A DNA stretch of 64,000 nucleotides from Deinococcus sp. KSM4-11 (GCF_004801415.1 NZ_SSNX01000001.1:620001-684000), one strand, 5' to 3'. Positions 11,314-21,444 are shown, counted from the first letter of the stretch. Numbers and translations are program-made. Notes: a model not told the origin generated them from the sequence alone.

Positions 11314-11353
11314 GGTCGCAGGCCCGCTGGACGACCTGTGAAGATGCCGCCGC

Positions 11354-13417
11354 TCAGGGCCGGTCGCCGATCACGGTCAGCCCGATCAGGGTGGGATTCG
11401 CGTTCTTGCCGTCGCTGACCAGCGTCACCGAACGGATCACGCTGTCGGGTTTCGGGTTCGGCCACTCGAGCACGGGCACGTTCACGGCCAGACCGTCCCG
11501 CGTCTGACCGGTGAAGCCCGGCGCGGGAACCATCGAGGACGTGACGGTGTCCGTCCAAGCGCGGATGTTCCGGCCGTACTCCAGCGGCACGCTCAGGGTC
11601 GTGCCGTCCGCGTACGCGATCTCATAGTGGCCGATCACCTCGCGGGCCAGCGCGCCGGGCCAGCCGGTCGTGTGCAGGAAGGCCAGGGCGTCGGCGCGGC
11701 GGTTCAGGTCGATGGTCGCGCGATCCGGCAGGTCTTTCGCGGCCGGGCGGGAACCGCGTAGCATCACGGCGCCCTGCACGTCGAAAGTGTAGGCGCCCAG
11801 GCGCGCCACGCCCAGCTTCAGGGCCGAGAGGTCGATGTCCGGGCCTTTGAGGATCCAGCCCTTGTTGTCGGCGTCCGTGAGCGACCGGGTGACCAGCGGC
11901 GCGAGGTTCACGGTCGCGCCCGGCGCGGCGCGGTAGGGGAGGGGCTGGTACAGGTCACGGTAGGCGCTGACCGGATCGGCCACGGTCGGCCCGTCCGGAT
12001 TCCAGAAGGCCGACCCGGCCCGTACGTAGGGCACGCCCTGATCCGCCTGCCCGTCCCAGATGCTCGGGTTGCCGAAGTACCCGTTCCAGCGGGTCTGGAT
12101 CATGCCCTGGACGCCGGCGGCCACGCTGGCCTTCGCCATGCCCTCGGGATTCCCGGCGTCGAGCCAGCTGGCCCCCAACACCGGGAAGCCCAGCCCCTTG
12201 ATTTTGCCGAGCATGTCGACGCCCGTGCCCGCCGTGTAATTCCAGTACGCCACCTGGATGTCCTTGGGCAGCCGGGCCGGCAGGGTGCCCACCACGGCGT
12301 CCGCGAAGGCCGTGTCGTGCCACAGCATGGTGCTCACGCCCTGTGCCTTCAGCGCGTCGTGGAGCTTCACGACGTCGTTCACCACCAGCGTTTCCAGGCC
12401 CACCGCCTTGCCGTTGTCGCGGGCCGGAAAGCGGTCGCGGCTCCGAAGTTCGTCGTGGCCGATGTGCAGCCGCTGCGGGCGGAACAGCTCCACCGCCTCC
12501 TTGAGCACCGGCAGCACCACCCGGTCATACGTGGCGGGATTCAGGGTGTCGTAGGCCCACGGGCTCTGGCTGCCCTCGTCCTGCCGCAGATCGAGGTTCT
12601 TGCCGCCGTAGAACATCCACCCGGCGTGGCTGAGGGTCTCGACCAGCGGAATGACCTCCAGGCCATACGAGCGCGCCAGGTCGGCCACGCGGCGGGCCTC
12701 GGCCTTGGTGGCGCCCCTCGGATGGGCGTACCCGCCGGCTTTCGCGGTGTCCCACTGCACGTAATCACTCATGATCAGCACGCCCGAGTACTTCAGCTGA
12801 GCCAGCATGGGAATCAGCCGGTCGTTCACGGGCTGGCTGAACTGATCCAGGTAGATCATGGCGATCCGGTCTTTCAGCGCCGGGAAGTCGCTGATCTGCG
12901 CGTACCGCAGGCCCGTGGGGGTCAGGAGTTGCCGCAGAGTCTGGATCCCCTCGTACGCTCCGCGGGCGTCCGCGCCGACCACCCACGCGCCGCTGGCGTC
13001 CACCCACAGGGCGTAACCCTCGGCCACCGTGGTGGCCAGGCCCGCCGTCTTTGCCTTCGCGGCGAGGGCCGGGTCGGCCACGGTGCCCACGGTGATCGCC
13101 GGGCCGCTGGGCGCAGCGTCCGCAAGCGGGGCGCCCAGGCGGGTCGTCCATTCGGCCTTCAGGTCACGGGCGGCCCACGTCAGTTCCGGGGCGCGGCCCA
13201 CGATCCTCAGGCCCAGCCCCGTCAGCGGCAGGCTCCCGCTGGGGAAGGTGGCCCGGCGCGGCGTGGGAATCAGGGCCACACGCGGTTCCTGGGCCCGGGC
13301 CTGGCCGGTGGGCGTCAGGGTGACCGGCGTGGCACCGGCGGCCCCCGCGACGAGCGCGGCGCTGGCCAGCACCGCCGCCAGCGCGGCCTGGAGTGGAGTC
13401 GGATTCATTCGAGTCAT
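11354..13417 (-). CDS. secreted GH20 beta-N-acetylhexosaminidase family protein
   Basis: A 687-residue exported protein with a signal peptide (hydrophobic 10-29, cut near AGA/AGAT). An N-terminal GH20b-like beta/alpha domain covers about 50-175 and the GH20 barrel covers about 180-470. The catalytic Asp-Glu pair is in LHIGHDELRS (D322, E323), where substrate-assisted GH20 catalysis is expected. An extra C-terminal beta domain (about 520-687) is of unknown role. It likely removes terminal N-acetylhexosamines from chitin or cell-wall oligosaccharides. The AGGAAGGA ribosome site supports the ATG at 13417. It lies 88 bases downstream of the sugar-binding protein gene. Confidence 0.85.
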   Translation of the reverse strand: MTRMNPTPLQAALAAVLASAALVAGAAGATPVTLTPTGQARAQEPRVALIPTPRRATFPSGSLPLTGLGLRIVGRAPELTWAARDLKAEWTTRLGAPLADAAPSGPAITVGTVADPALAAKAKTAGLATTVAEGYALWVDASGAWVVGADARGAYEGIQTLRQLLTPTGLRYAQISDFPALKDRIAMIYLDQFSQPVNDRLIPMLAQLKYSGVLIMSDYVQWDTAKAGGYAHPRGATKAEARRVADLARSYGLEVIPLVETLSHAGWMFYGGKNLDLRQDEGSQSPWAYDTLNPATYDRVVLPVLKEAVELFRPQRLHIGHDELRSRDRFPARDNGKAVGLETLVVNDVVKLHDALKAQGVSTMLWHDTAFADAVVGTLPARLPKDIQVAYWNYTAGTGVDMLGKIKGLGFPVLGASWLDAGNPEGMAKASVAAGVQGMIQTRWNGYFGNPSIWDGQADQGVPYVRAGSAFWNPDGPTVADPVSAYRDLYQPLPYRAAPGATVNLAPLVTRSLTDADNKGWILKGPDIDLSALKLGVARLGAYTFDVQGAVMLRGSRPAAKDLPDRATIDLNRRADALAFLHTTGWPGALAREVIGHYEIAYADGTTLSVPLEYGRNIRAWTDTVTSSMVPAPGFTGQTRDGLAVNVPVLEWPNPKPDSVIRSVTLVSDGKNANPTLIGLTVIGDRP

Positions 13418-13505
13418 GGTGCACGTCCTTCCTGACCGGGCGGTGATGCCAGCACAAGAACGGGCATCCGGGCCGAGCCGAATGCCCCCTGGCTGGTTCG
13501 CGGCT

Positions 13506-14750
13506 TCAGAGGCTGGCGTTCCAGGCCTTCACGATGTCGTCCAGCGCCTGCTTGGCCGTCTTCTGACCGGCCATGGCCGCCTCCACGTTGTCCTTGAACA
13601 CCTTGTTCAGCTTGCTGGCGTCCGGGTAGACCAGCGTCAAGTCGCGGGCCTTCTTGAGCTCCGTGCTGGACACCAGTTTGCCCTGGTCGATGGCGCTCTG
13701 GCCGCCCTGCTTGAAGAATTTGTCGGTGCTGGCCTTCACGGTCGAGGGAAAGGTGGTCTTGGTCACGCGGCTGAACTGCAGCTGGTTCAGGTCGTTCGTG
13801 AGGAACAGCGCGAGCTTCTGCGCCAGGGCCTTGTCCTTCACGCCCTTGGGCACCGTGAAGCCCATCAGCGGCGTGTGGATCACGTTCCCCGCGATGTTGA
13901 TCGGGTAGGGCGCCACCCTGGTCACGTCGTAGATTGCCTGGTTGTCGTTGGCCACGCGCAGGATGAACTGCGGCCCGGTGATCAGCATGCCCAGCTTGCC
14001 CGACGAGTACAGCTCGGTCGCGGCGGCGAAGCCCCGGCGCATGGTGTCTTCCGGGATGTACCCCTTCTTGTACAGCTCCACGTAGGTTTCCAGCAGCTTC
14101 ACGTGCTCGGGGCCGTTGAACACGGCCGTGCCGCCATCCTTACTGAAGATCGGCAGCCCGGCCTCCTGGAAGACGTACAGCATGTTGATGCCGTTGATGT
14201 TCGGCATGAAGCCGTACATGCCGGTCTTGTCCTTGATCTGCCGGGCCGCCGCGATCAGGGTCTGGATGGTGCGCGGCGGGTTGGCCGGATCGAGCCCCGC
14301 CTTCTTGAAGATGTCCGTGTTGTACGCCACGACCTTCGGCGCCCAGTACCACGGCACGCCCATGACCTTGCTGTCGAAGGTGAAGGTCGAGAGCGGGGAC
14401 GCGAAGTACAGCTTCTTCTGAGCGTCCGTCAGGGTCAGGGGTTCCAGCGCACCCTGCTGGACGAGTTTCACGGCCATGTCCGACGACAGGTTCACGGCGG
14501 CGGGCGGCCGGCCCGACGCGACGGCGGCCAGCAGCTTCTGCTCCATGGCCGAGGCGGGCACATCAACCCACTTGAGTTCCACGTCCGGGTTGTCCTTCTG
14601 GAAGGCCGTCACCAGACGGTTCATCTCGTCGTTGAACAGGGGAGCCAGCGAAATCGTCCAGAACTCCAGCGTGGTCTTCTGGGCGCTGGCGACGGAGGTG
14701 CTGGCGGCGATCACGGCGGCGGTGAGAAGCCAGGGCTTGGGACGCTTCAT
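13506..14750 (-). CDS. sugar ABC transporter substrate-binding protein (family 1)
   Basis: A 414-residue solute-binding protein with a signal peptide ending near SVASAQ. The mature N terminus LEFWTISLAP and the LTGPQF-type segment (here ITGPQF) are typical of carbohydrate-binding family 1. It is the first gene of a unit with the GH20 enzyme and is divergent from the NagZ-like gene. The likely ligand is an amino sugar or its oligomer, inferred from neighbours only. No permease or ATPase gene is adjacent, so the membrane part must be encoded elsewhere. An AAGGAG ribosome site is present. Confidence 0.9.
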   Translation of the reverse strand: MKRPKPWLLTAAVIAASTSVASAQKTTLEFWTISLAPLFNDEMNRLVTAFQKDNPDVELKWVDVPASAMEQKLLAAVASGRPPAAVNLSSDMAVKLVQQGALEPLTLTDAQKKLYFASPLSTFTFDSKVMGVPWYWAPKVVAYNTDIFKKAGLDPANPPRTIQTLIAAARQIKDKTGMYGFMPNINGINMLYVFQEAGLPIFSKDGGTAVFNGPEHVKLLETYVELYKKGYIPEDTMRRGFAAATELYSSGKLGMLITGPQFILRVANDNQAIYDVTRVAPYPINIAGNVIHTPLMGFTVPKGVKDKALAQKLALFLTNDLNQLQFSRVTKTTFPSTVKASTDKFFKQGGQSAIDQGKLVSSTELKKARDLTLVYPDASKLNKVFKDNVEAAMAGQKTAKQALDDIVKAWNASL

Positions 14751-14952
14751 GGGAACTCCTTGGGGAATCGTGGATCAGGCCATGACGCTCGGCCGGACAG
14801 GTGACAGGGGAAGGCTGGGATGATGCCCTCAAACTGTACTGTCCCGCCCGCGCAGGTGCCTGAGAAGTCTGGCCCGGCCCTCTCATCCCGCCGTGGTGAT
14901 GACAGTGAGCTGGTTCGCACCTGTCTGGCCACCCGATACCGGCCGCCTGGAC

Positions 14953-14958
14953 TACGCT
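14953..14958 (+). promoter_or_regulatory. leaderless -10 box of the NagZ-like gene
   Basis: TACGCT ends six bases before a GTG at 14965. It decides this start over an ATG at 14893. Confidence 0.5.
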
Positions 14959-14964
14959 GGGCCG

Positions 14965-16443
14965 GTGACCGCCCCCCTGCTCCCCGGTGCCCTGGCGATG
15001 GTGGATATCCCCGGCCCGACCCTCGACGACGACACCGCCGCGCACCTGCGCCGCTACGGCGTGAAAGCTGTGTGCCTGTTCGGCAAGAACGTGCAGACGG
15101 CCGATCAGCTCCGAACCCTGTGCGCGGATCTGCGCAGCGTGCTGGGCGAGGACGTCCTGATCGCCCTCGACCATGAGGGGGGCGCCATCGTACGGCCGGA
15201 CTTCTGGCCGTACGCGCCGAGCGCCATGGCCCTGGGCGCGGCGGACGATCCCGAGCTGACGCAGGAGGTGCACGCGGCCCTGGCCCGGCAACTGCGCTCT
15301 GTTGGCATCAACTGGAACTTCACGCCGGTGCTGGACGTGAATGTCGATCCCGCCAATCCCGTGATCAGCGAGCGCGCCTTCGGGGGTGACCCGGCGCTGG
15401 TGGCCCGGCATGGCCGCGCGTCACTGGACGGACACGCGCAGGAGCACGTCGCGGCCTGCGTGAAGCACTTTCCGGGCCACGGCGACACCCACCTCGACTC
15501 GCACTACTCGCTGCCGCGCGTCACAAAATCGCGCGCCGATCTGGACGAACTGGAACTCGCTCCCTTCCGGGAGCTGCTGGCGCACACGCCCGCCGTGATG
15601 ACCGCGCACATCATCTTCGATGCGCTCGACCCCACGCTTCCTGCCACGCTGTCCCGCCCGGTGCTCACCGGCCTGCTGCGCGAGGACTGGGGGTACGACG
15701 GCGTGATCGTCACGGATTCCATGGGCATGAAGGCCATCGACGACAACTATGGCCGGGGTGAGGCCGCCGTGCTGGCCCTCAAGGCCGGAGCCGATCTGGT
15801 CATGGCGCTGGGCCGGCGCGAGGTGCAGGAGGCCACCCTGGACGCCATGGCCGCCGCCCTCGCCGGGGAACTCGATCCGCACGCCGTCGAGGCCAGCCTC
15901 AACCGCTTGCGGGCCCTGGCCCGGCAGGCGCCGGCCCTGGCCGACCCCTCCCTGAACCCGCAGGACGATGCCGCGCTGATGGCCCTCGGCTGGGCACGCG
16001 GCCTCAGTGTGTACCGCGATCCCCTCCCTCCCACTCTGGACAGCCGGATCCTGCTTGTCTGCGAACGCTACGCCTACCGTGAGAACGTCAGCGAGCGCGG
16101 TGTGGACGCCGACACCATCGCCCGCGACCTCGGCACGCTGTACGACGTCACACTGTACGCCTACGACACGGCGGCCGACCTCGACTGGCCCGCCCTGCGC
16201 CACGAGGCCGAGAGCAGCGGGCACACCCTGGTGCTCGCCACCACCGGCCGCCACCGCCATCCGGCCCTGCTGGGACTCACGCCCGATCTGCACCTGGCCC
16301 TCTACAACCCCTACGCGGTTCTGACGGTCGACGCTCCCGCCGTGCTCACCTACGGCTTCCGCCCTGGAGCGCGGGCGGCGCTCCTCGACTGGTTCCGCAC
16401 CGGAACCACCCTGGGCGGGCACGTGCCGTTCGAGACGGCCTGA
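14965..16443 (+). CDS. nagZ: GH3 beta-N-acetylhexosaminidase (NagZ-like)
   Basis: A 492-residue GH3 enzyme that should release N-acetylglucosamine from anhydromuropeptides or chitooligosaccharides. Signatures are [26 protein letters not shown] (substrate-assisting His/Asp) and [12 protein letters not shown] with the nucleophile Asp. After the barrel (to about residue 330) there is a C-terminal domain of about 150 residues that compact NagZ lacks, as in longer Gram-positive-type NagZ. No signal peptide is visible. The GTG start is chosen from its leaderless -10 box. It is divergent from the sugar-binding protein and GH20 genes, so a shared amino-sugar role is likely. Confidence 0.85.
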   Translation: MTAPLLPGALAMVDIPGPTLDDDTAAHLRRYGVKAVCLFGKNVQTADQLRTLCADLRSVLGEDVLIALDHEGGAIVRPDFWPYAPSAMALGAADDPELTQEVHAALARQLRSVGINWNFTPVLDVNVDPANPVISERAFGGDPALVARHGRASLDGHAQEHVAACVKHFPGHGDTHLDSHYSLPRVTKSRADLDELELAPFRELLAHTPAVMTAHIIFDALDPTLPATLSRPVLTGLLREDWGYDGVIVTDSMGMKAIDDNYGRGEAAVLALKAGADLVMALGRREVQEATLDAMAAALAGELDPHAVEASLNRLRALARQAPALADPSLNPQDDAALMALGWARGLSVYRDPLPPTLDSRILLVCERYAYRENVSERGVDADTIARDLGTLYDVTLYAYDTAADLDWPALRHEAESSGHTLVLATTGRHRHPALLGLTPDLHLALYNPYAVLTVDAPAVLTYGFRPGARAALLDWFRTGTTLGGHVPFETA

Positions 16444-16445
16444 GC

Positions 16446-16470
16446 TGAACCCCGTGATCTGACGGGTTCA
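16446..16470. terminator. hairpin between convergent genes
   Basis: TGAACCC and GGGTTCA form a 7-bp stem between the NagZ-like gene and the convergent dehydrogenase gene. It overlaps the stop of the latter. Confidence 0.45.
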
Positions 16471-17376
16471 CTTCAGTTCGACCCCGTTCATCTGCTCGAT
16501 CAATTTCAGGGCGGCGGTGTGGTCTTCCTGAGCCCCGATCACGCGGGCGGCGGCGCGGTACAGGGCGGTGACCTGGGCGATCACCGGGGCGCTCCCCCTG
16601 GCCGTCTCGGCCATGTCGAGCGCGATGCCGGCATCCTTGGCGAGCAGGCCCAGGCCGAAGGTGGCGGGAAACTCACGGGTCAGCACCCGCTGCGGAATTA
16701 GGTTCTCCGTGGTGTTGCTGCGCCCGCTGCTGGCATTGATCACCTCCAGCGCGGCGCCCAGCTGCACGCCGTGCAGGCCCAGGATGGCCAGGCCCTCGCC
16801 CGCCGCCCACAGATTCACGGCCAGCAGGGCATTGTTCACGGCCTTCACGGCAAAGCCCGCGCCCGTGTCGCCCACGCGCACCAGTTTGCCCGCGAACGCC
16901 AGATGCGGCCGGACGGCCTCCACCTCCACCTGCGGGCCGCCCACCATGACGGTCAGCGTGCCGGACTTCGCGGCCGCCGTGCCGCCGCTCACCGGAGCGT
17001 CCACGAAGCGGACGCCCGCTGTCCGCAGCTGGTCGCGCTGCCGTGGCGCGGCGTCCGGGTGCCCGCTGGTGCAGTCCACCCACACGCTGCCCGGGGTCAG
17101 CTGCCCAAGGACGGCGTCCAGCACCTCATCCACCTCGGCACTGGTCGGCAGGCACGACACGATCAGGTCGGCCCCGGCCGCCTCCTGCAGGGTCACCGCC
17201 ACACTGCCGAATTCCGCGGCATGGGCCTCGGCCCGGCCTGGCGTGCGGTTCCAGACCAGCGTGCGGCCGCCCGTCTCGCGGCTGCGGGCGGCCAGGTGAC
17301 CGGCCATCGGAAAGCCCATGGCCCCTAGGCCCAGAAAGGCGACGGTCGAAAAACGGCTGGTGAGCGGAGTGTCCAT
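16468..17376 (-). CDS. NAD(P)-dependent beta-hydroxyacid dehydrogenase family protein
   Basis: A 302-residue member of the 3-hydroxyisobutyrate dehydrogenase/tartronate semialdehyde reductase family. The Rossmann motif [16 protein letters not shown] is at about 13-28. The substrate loop [23 protein letters not shown] carries the conserved DAPVSGG. The catalytic lysine is in [13 protein letters not shown]. The natural substrate cannot be assigned and no valine or glycolate pathway gene is adjacent. A TAGCCT box seven bases before the ATG makes it a leaderless gene. Confidence 0.88.
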   Translation of the reverse strand: MDTPLTSRFSTVAFLGLGAMGFPMAGHLAARSRETGGRTLVWNRTPGRAEAHAAEFGSVAVTLQEAAGADLIVSCLPTSAEVDEVLDAVLGQLTPGSVWVDCTSGHPDAAPRQRDQLRTAGVRFVDAPVSGGTAAAKSGTLTVMVGGPQVEVEAVRPHLAFAGKLVRVGDTGAGFAVKAVNNALLAVNLWAAGEGLAILGLHGVQLGAALEVINASSGRSNTTENLIPQRVLTREFPATFGLGLLAKDAGIALDMAETARGSAPVIAQVTALYRAAARVIGAQEDHTAALKLIEQMNGVELK

Positions 17377-17383
17377 GCCCGTC

Positions 17384-17389
17384 AGGCTA
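17384..17389 (-). promoter_or_regulatory. leaderless -10 box of the dehydrogenase gene
   Basis: TAGCCT on the minus strand lies seven bases before the ATG at 17376. Confidence 0.5.
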
Positions 17390-17413
17390 GTCCCTGCGGG
17401 CGCGGGCGTGTCC

Positions 17414-17959
17414 TCAGTCCAGGGAAGAAGCCGTACCCGGCAGGGTCAGCCCCGGCTCCGCGGGCCCGAAGCGTTCGCGCAGGAACCGGCCCTGGGTCAG
17501 CAGTCGGTCGGCCGTGGCGTGGTCGTGCCGCAGCGCCTCCCGGACGCCATCCTCCAGCAACCGGAGTTGTTCGGTGAGCAGCACGTCGGCCGGTTGGCCC
17601 TGCGCGGCCAGGGTGCGCCGCGCGCCGTCCGTGAGCCCCAGGTAGGCACGCAGCGTGTCGGGCAGGTAGGCGTCCCTCGTCTGCGAGAGCAGGTAGGCGG
17701 TGCGGGCATCCGACTGGGTGGGCTGCTGGGCATCCACGACCGTACACAGCAGCGTCCACGCCGCGGTGCGGGCCGGTTCGGGCAGGCGCAGCACCAAGGT
17801 CTCCACGCCCTCCGCGGGCACGGCCTCCGGTGCGGGCAGGGCGGCCACAGCGGTGTCCGCTGACGGCAGGGCCCGGCGCTGCGCCTTCGTACTGTTGTCG
17901 ACGTAGGTGATCAGGGCGATACCGCCGAAGATCACCATCAGGATCAGCACCGCGATCAT
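17414..17959 (-). CDS. hypothetical protein with one N-terminal membrane anchor
   Basis: A 181-residue protein, family not recognised. Residues 1-19 ([19 protein letters not shown]) form a single membrane segment. The remaining 160 residues are polar and probably helical, rich in Ala, Leu and Arg. No catalytic motif is visible. It lies 21 bases downstream of the SPFH gene on the same strand but has its own TAGGAT box. The SPFH neighbour suggests, without proof, a membrane-associated role. Confidence 0.6.
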   Translation of the reverse strand: MIAVLILMVIFGGIALITYVDNSTKAQRRALPSADTAVAALPAPEAVPAEGVETLVLRLPEPARTAAWTLLCTVVDAQQPTQSDARTAYLLSQTRDAYLPDTLRAYLGLTDGARRTLAAQGQPADVLLTEQLRLLEDGVREALRHDHATADRLLTQGRFLRERFGPAEPGLTLPGTASSLD

Positions 17960-17965
17960 GCGTGC

Positions 17966-17971
17966 ATCCTA
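17966..17971 (-). promoter_or_regulatory. leaderless -10 box of the 17959 gene
   Basis: TAGGAT on the minus strand lies six bases before the ATG at 17959. Confidence 0.45.
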
Positions 17972-17979
17972 GATCACGC

Positions 17980-18948
17980 TCAGGGGGCCGTCTTGTCGGT
18001 GGCGGGCGTCGTGGTCGCGGCGCCCGTCACGCTGCCCAGCGATTTCAGGTCGAGTAGGAAGTTCCCGGTGGACGGCAGCATGACGGTCTGAATGGTCGGG
18101 GCGAGCTTCTCGGCGACCGTCAGCTGGATCAACTGAGGGTTCTCGCGCAGCGCCTTGCCGCGCAGCGAGAGGGCCTGCGCTTCACCCTTGGCCTGTTCGA
18201 CGGCGGCCTTCGCCGCGCCCTGCGCTTCCACCACGGCCCGCTGCGCGCTGATGCTCGACTGCTGCAGGCGGTTGCGTTCCACCGCCACCTGCTGCTCGGC
18301 CGCCTGCTTCTGCTCGATGGCCTTGGCGATGGAATCCGGGATTCTCAGCTCGCGCAGCAGCACCGAGTCGAGGATCAGGTTGTTGCGGGTGAAGACCTCC
18401 CGCAGGGCCGTCGTGATGCTCGCCTCGACCGCCTGCCGCTGCGTGCTGATGATGTCCGCCGCGCTGAACTGACCGATCGCGTCGCGCACCTTGCTGCGCA
18501 CCTGGGGACGGATCACAGTCTGCAGGTAATTCCGCCCCAGTTCCTTGTGCAGGATCGCGGCCTTGGCCCGGTCGATGCGGAACTGGACCGTCACGTCCGC
18601 CGTGATGTCCAGCCCTTCCTTGCTGCGGGCACGGATGGCGCCCTCGGCATCGGTCGAGTTCGGGGCATCGTGGGCCAGCGTGACCTCCTGCAATCTCGCG
18701 TCGTACAGGTTCACGTGATCTACGAAGGGCACCACGAAATGAATGCCCTCCTGCAGCACATCGGGCTTCACCCCGCTGAAGGAACTGAAGACGACGCCCA
18801 CGAAGCCCGCTGGAATCACCTTCACGCCCTGCGACACCACCCACACCACCGCCAGCAGCGCCAGCAGGCCCAGCCAGACGCGCCGTCCTGGCGAGGGAAG
18901 AGTCACGCGGGGCATGTTCACGGTTCGGGCCGGGCCTGGAGTGGTCAT
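17980..18948 (-). CDS. SPFH/prohibitin-family membrane protein
   Basis: A 322-residue protein. One N-terminal membrane segment (about 24-42, LGLLALLAVVWVVSQ) is followed by the SPFH domain (from VIPAGFVGVVFSSFSG). A long Ala/Glu/Gln-rich coiled-coil follows (about 210-275) with IEQKQAAEQQVAVERNRLQQ as its clearest part. Prohibitin-type proteins form large membrane rings that scaffold proteases or membrane domains. The ATG at 18948 is preferred over the in-frame ATG at 18984; a GTGAGGG stretch precedes it. Its partner protease is not in the window. Confidence 0.88.
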   Translation of the reverse strand: MTTPGPARTVNMPRVTLPSPGRRVWLGLLALLAVVWVVSQGVKVIPAGFVGVVFSSFSGVKPDVLQEGIHFVVPFVDHVNLYDARLQEVTLAHDAPNSTDAEGAIRARSKEGLDITADVTVQFRIDRAKAAILHKELGRNYLQTVIRPQVRSKVRDAIGQFSAADIISTQRQAVEASITTALREVFTRNNLILDSVLLRELRIPDSIAKAIEQKQAAEQQVAVERNRLQQSSISAQRAVVEAQGAAKAAVEQAKGEAQALSLRGKALRENPQLIQLTVAEKLAPTIQTVMLPSTGNFLLDLKSLGSVTGAATTTPATDKTAP

Positions 18949-18991
18949 GCCCTCACTACGGGCCACGACCACCGGGAGTTGCACGTCGCGG

Positions 18992-19381
18992 TCAGTCCAC
19001 GGTGGGGGGGATGATCTCGTCCACGTACACCCAGCGGCCTGCCAGCCGCGTGAAGGCGCTGCGTTCGTGGATACGCAGGGTCTCGCCGCTCTGGCGCAGC
19101 GTCGCCGTGAACACGACCTCCTCGTTCTCGGCCGAATGCACCGTCAGGCCCGTGTATTTCGTGCCGTCCTCCAGATGCAGGCGCGCAGGGCGGGTGTCCG
19201 GGTGCCAGGTGTCCAGCACGAAGGCCGCGTTGCGCAGGGCGTAGGCGCTGTAGCGGGCGCGCATCAGGATCTCCGGGCTCGCGGCGGGACGTGAGCCGTC
19301 GTGGGCGGGGCCGCAGCAGTGCGCGTAACTGCGTCCACTGCCACACGGGCAGGATTTGAACGGAGGGTACGCGAGCGCCAT
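18992..19381 (-). CDS. ychJ: YchJ-family protein with SEC-C zinc motif
   Basis: A 129-residue YchJ (UPF0225) protein. The N-terminal SEC-C motif [16 protein letters not shown] supplies the zinc cysteines. It is followed by the NTF2-like part with [23 protein letters not shown] and RWVYVDE, both typical. The cellular role of the family is unknown, and SEC-C motifs in other proteins bind SecB or ribosomes. The gene is leaderless, with TAGCGT six bases before the ATG. It is divergent from the rRNA methyltransferase gene. Confidence 0.88.
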   Translation of the reverse strand: MALAYPPFKSCPCGSGRSYAHCCGPAHDGSRPAASPEILMRARYSAYALRNAAFVLDTWHPDTRPARLHLEDGTKYTGLTVHSAENEEVVFTATLRQSGETLRIHERSAFTRLAGRWVYVDEIIPPTVD

Positions 19382-19387
19382 GCCGTC

Positions 19388-19393
19388 ACGCTA
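19388..19393 (-). promoter_or_regulatory. leaderless -10 box of ychJ
   Basis: TAGCGT on the minus strand lies six bases before the ATG at 19381. Confidence 0.5.
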
Positions 19394-19470
19394 GCGCGCC
19401 CACCGCGCCGGGGCGACCCACTTGTGCGCGGCGGCCGCTTCCCCCGACCGGGGGGTCGGCGCTGGGCGGG

Positions 19471-19476
19471 CATAAT
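19471..19476 (+). promoter_or_regulatory. -10 box of the TrmH-type methyltransferase gene
   Basis: CATAAT ends seven bases before the ATG at 19484. This makes that ATG the likely start, since an in-frame ATG at 19475 overlaps the box. Confidence 0.45.
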
Positions 19477-19483
19477 GGCCGCA

Positions 19484-20296
19484 ATGCAGCACCCCGACGT
19501 CATCACCTCCATGCAGAACCCGCAGGTCAAACGGCTCGTCCGCCTGCGCTCCCGGCGCGAGCGCGAGCGCGACCACGTCATCCTGATCGAGGGCGCCCGG
19601 GAGCTGAACCGCGCGGTGGGCGCGGGCCTGGACGTGCAGGACGTGTACCTGTGCCCGCCGCTGTACTCCCCGGAGGCGGCGGACGTGGCCGGGCGCCTTC
19701 CGGGCCGCCACACGCACCTGTCCGCGCCCGCCTTCGAGAAGGTGAGCGTACGCGATCACCCGGACGGCGTGCTGGGGCTGGCGGCCTCACCGACCCCGAC
19801 GCTGCCGGAGCCTGCGCAGGACGCCGTGGTCGTGGTGCTGCACGGCCTGGAGAAACCGGGGAATGTCGGGGCGATCGTCCGCACGGCCGACGCGGCGGGC
19901 GCGGCCGGTGTGATCGTCCTGGGCCGGGGGGCCGACCCCTACGGCCCGAACGTGATCCGGGCCAGCCAGGGCAGCGTGTTCACGGTTCCTGTGGTGGCCT
20001 GGGAGGAAGCTCCGGCCCTCGAGTGGCTGCGCGGCCACGGCTTCACGCTGGTCGCCTGCACGCCGGACGCCCCCCGCCCGTACTGGGACATGCCCCTGAC
20101 CGGCCGGGTGGCGCTGCTGCTGGGCACCGAGCACCAGGGCCTGCCCGACGACTGGCGCGAGGACGGTGCGGTGAGTATTCCCATGAATCCTGGCGGCGGG
20201 GCCGACAGCCTGAACGTGGCCACGGCCGCCGCCCTGATGCTCTACGAGAGTGCCCGGCAGCGGCATGCCCAGCTTGCCAGCGGGAGCCGCGCATGA
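19484..20296 (+). CDS. TrmH-family RNA 2'-O-methyltransferase
   Basis: A 270-residue SpoU/TrmH-type enzyme. The N-terminal substrate-binding domain begins [21 protein letters not shown]. The SPOUT knot motifs follow: [34 protein letters not shown] and [25 protein letters not shown], which carry the catalytic Arg and SAM-binding loops. It methylates ribose on rRNA or tRNA, and the exact nucleotide is not predictable. The stop overlaps the ATG of the next gene by four bases, so coupling is expected. Confidence 0.9.
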   Translation: MQHPDVITSMQNPQVKRLVRLRSRRERERDHVILIEGARELNRAVGAGLDVQDVYLCPPLYSPEAADVAGRLPGRHTHLSAPAFEKVSVRDHPDGVLGLAASPTPTLPEPAQDAVVVVLHGLEKPGNVGAIVRTADAAGAAGVIVLGRGADPYGPNVIRASQGSVFTVPVVAWEEAPALEWLRGHGFTLVACTPDAPRPYWDMPLTGRVALLLGTEHQGLPDDWREDGAVSIPMNPGGGADSLNVATAAALMLYESARQRHAQLASGSRA

Positions 20297-21444
20297 GCGC
20301 CGGACTCGATCCGTACCGCGACTGGCTGCGCAGCCGCCTCAGCGAGGAACTCGGCGTCAAGGAGGCGCAGCTGATCATCCAGGGCGCCGTTCAGCGCCGG
20401 GGCTGGCCCGCCGTGCGGACGCTCGGCCCGAGGGACGTGGTCGCCGTGTTGCAGGACGTGTACGAGAAGATGCGCGAGCGCGTCGGAGACGGCCGCGCGG
20501 ACAAGTGGCTGGAAGTCACCACGGTCGACCTCGCACGCTTCGCGGAGACCGTGCCTGTGCCGGCCAAGGGGGCCGCCGAGGGAGCGCTGCCTACGCCACC
20601 GCCGGTGCGCTGGGGCCGCCGGGCGCATGACCTGCCGCTGCTGCTGGCCCGCGCGCACTCGGAAATCGCGGCCCGCAGCCTCACCGCGATCCGGGCCAGC
20701 ACGGTCATGTCGAGCCTGGAGCGTGCGGCGGAATGGGACGTGCAGGCCACCCTGGCCGAGGTTCGGCGCTGGGAAACCGAGGACCGCCTGACCCGCCTGA
20801 GGTCCGATCACGCGCGCATCGAGGTCGCGGATCAGGTGGCGGCGGCCGTCGCCCAGGCCCAGGTGCTGCGCCTCACGGTGCGGGAACTGGAGAATGCGGC
20901 CCGTGGCGGTCAGGCCGTGGATGGCCAGCTGGCCCACAACCGCCTGATGTCCACCCAGACCGACGCCTTCTTGGAGACCTTCACGCCCCTGATCGACATG
21001 ACCGACGCGGACCTCGTGTTGCCGGACGTCGAGACGGACCTCGACAGTGCCCGCTTCTCACTGGGCGTGCCGCTGCACCCGAACGTGCTGCGCGCCCGCC
21101 ATACCCTGAACTACGCGCAGTGGCAGGCAGGCGACGCCGGAGACGCCTCGCCCGGCGTGCTCCACGCGCAGCATGACCTCCATCTCGCGGAAGCCGAGGC
21201 CCGTGAGCAGCTCGACTCGACCCTCGAGAGTGCACGCCGCCACCAGGATCAGTTCAACACGCTGGCGGTGAAGGCTACGGGGCTGGATCAGCGCGCCGCT
21301 CGGCTGGCTGGTTCCGGCGGCGACGCCCTGAGCATCGCCCGCATTCGGCTGGAGTGGCGGCAGACCCGCAGTGCGGCGCGTATCCAGGCCCACCGGTTCC
21401 TGGAAGCCATCTGCTTCCTGGAAGGACTCGTCAGCGAGACCTGA
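20293..21444 (+). CDS. hypothetical helical protein coupled to the RNA methyltransferase
   Basis: A 383-residue protein, family not recognised. It starts at an ATGA overlap with the methyltransferase. Residues 120-290 and 310-375 are rich in Ala, Glu, Arg, Gln and Leu with few breaks, suggesting long coiled coils. Residues 1-60 look like a compact helical region. There are no membrane segments, signal peptide or catalytic motif. The coupling suggests either co-regulation or an RNA-modification or toxic-anion-resistance-like role. The helical pattern is loosely like TelA proteins, but I could not confirm that. Confidence 0.7.
   Translation: MSAGLDPYRDWLRSRLSEELGVKEAQLIIQGAVQRRGWPAVRTLGPRDVVAVLQDVYEKMRERVGDGRADKWLEVTTVDLARFAETVPVPAKGAAEGALPTPPPVRWGRRAHDLPLLLARAHSEIAARSLTAIRASTVMSSLERAAEWDVQATLAEVRRWETEDRLTRLRSDHARIEVADQVAAAVAQAQVLRLTVRELENAARGGQAVDGQLAHNRLMSTQTDAFLETFTPLIDMTDADLVLPDVETDLDSARFSLGVPLHPNVLRARHTLNYAQWQAGDAGDASPGVLHAQHDLHLAEAEAREQLDSTLESARRHQDQFNTLAVKATGLDQRAARLAGSGGDALSIARIRLEWRQTRSAARIQAHRFLEAICFLEGLVSET

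Noticed and set aside
12317..14804. Open frames antisense to the GH20 and sugar-binding genes
   Set aside because: They lack motifs and promoter signals, and both real genes have signal peptides and ribosome sites.
19651..20292. Upstream part of a 597-codon frame that runs into the helical-protein gene
   Set aside because: The part overlapping the methyltransferase is an out-of-frame shadow; the ATGA overlap at 20293 gives the real start.
20293..21444. Assignment of the helical protein to TelA (toxic-anion resistance)
   Set aside because: Only the helical composition agrees; no diagnostic motif was found.
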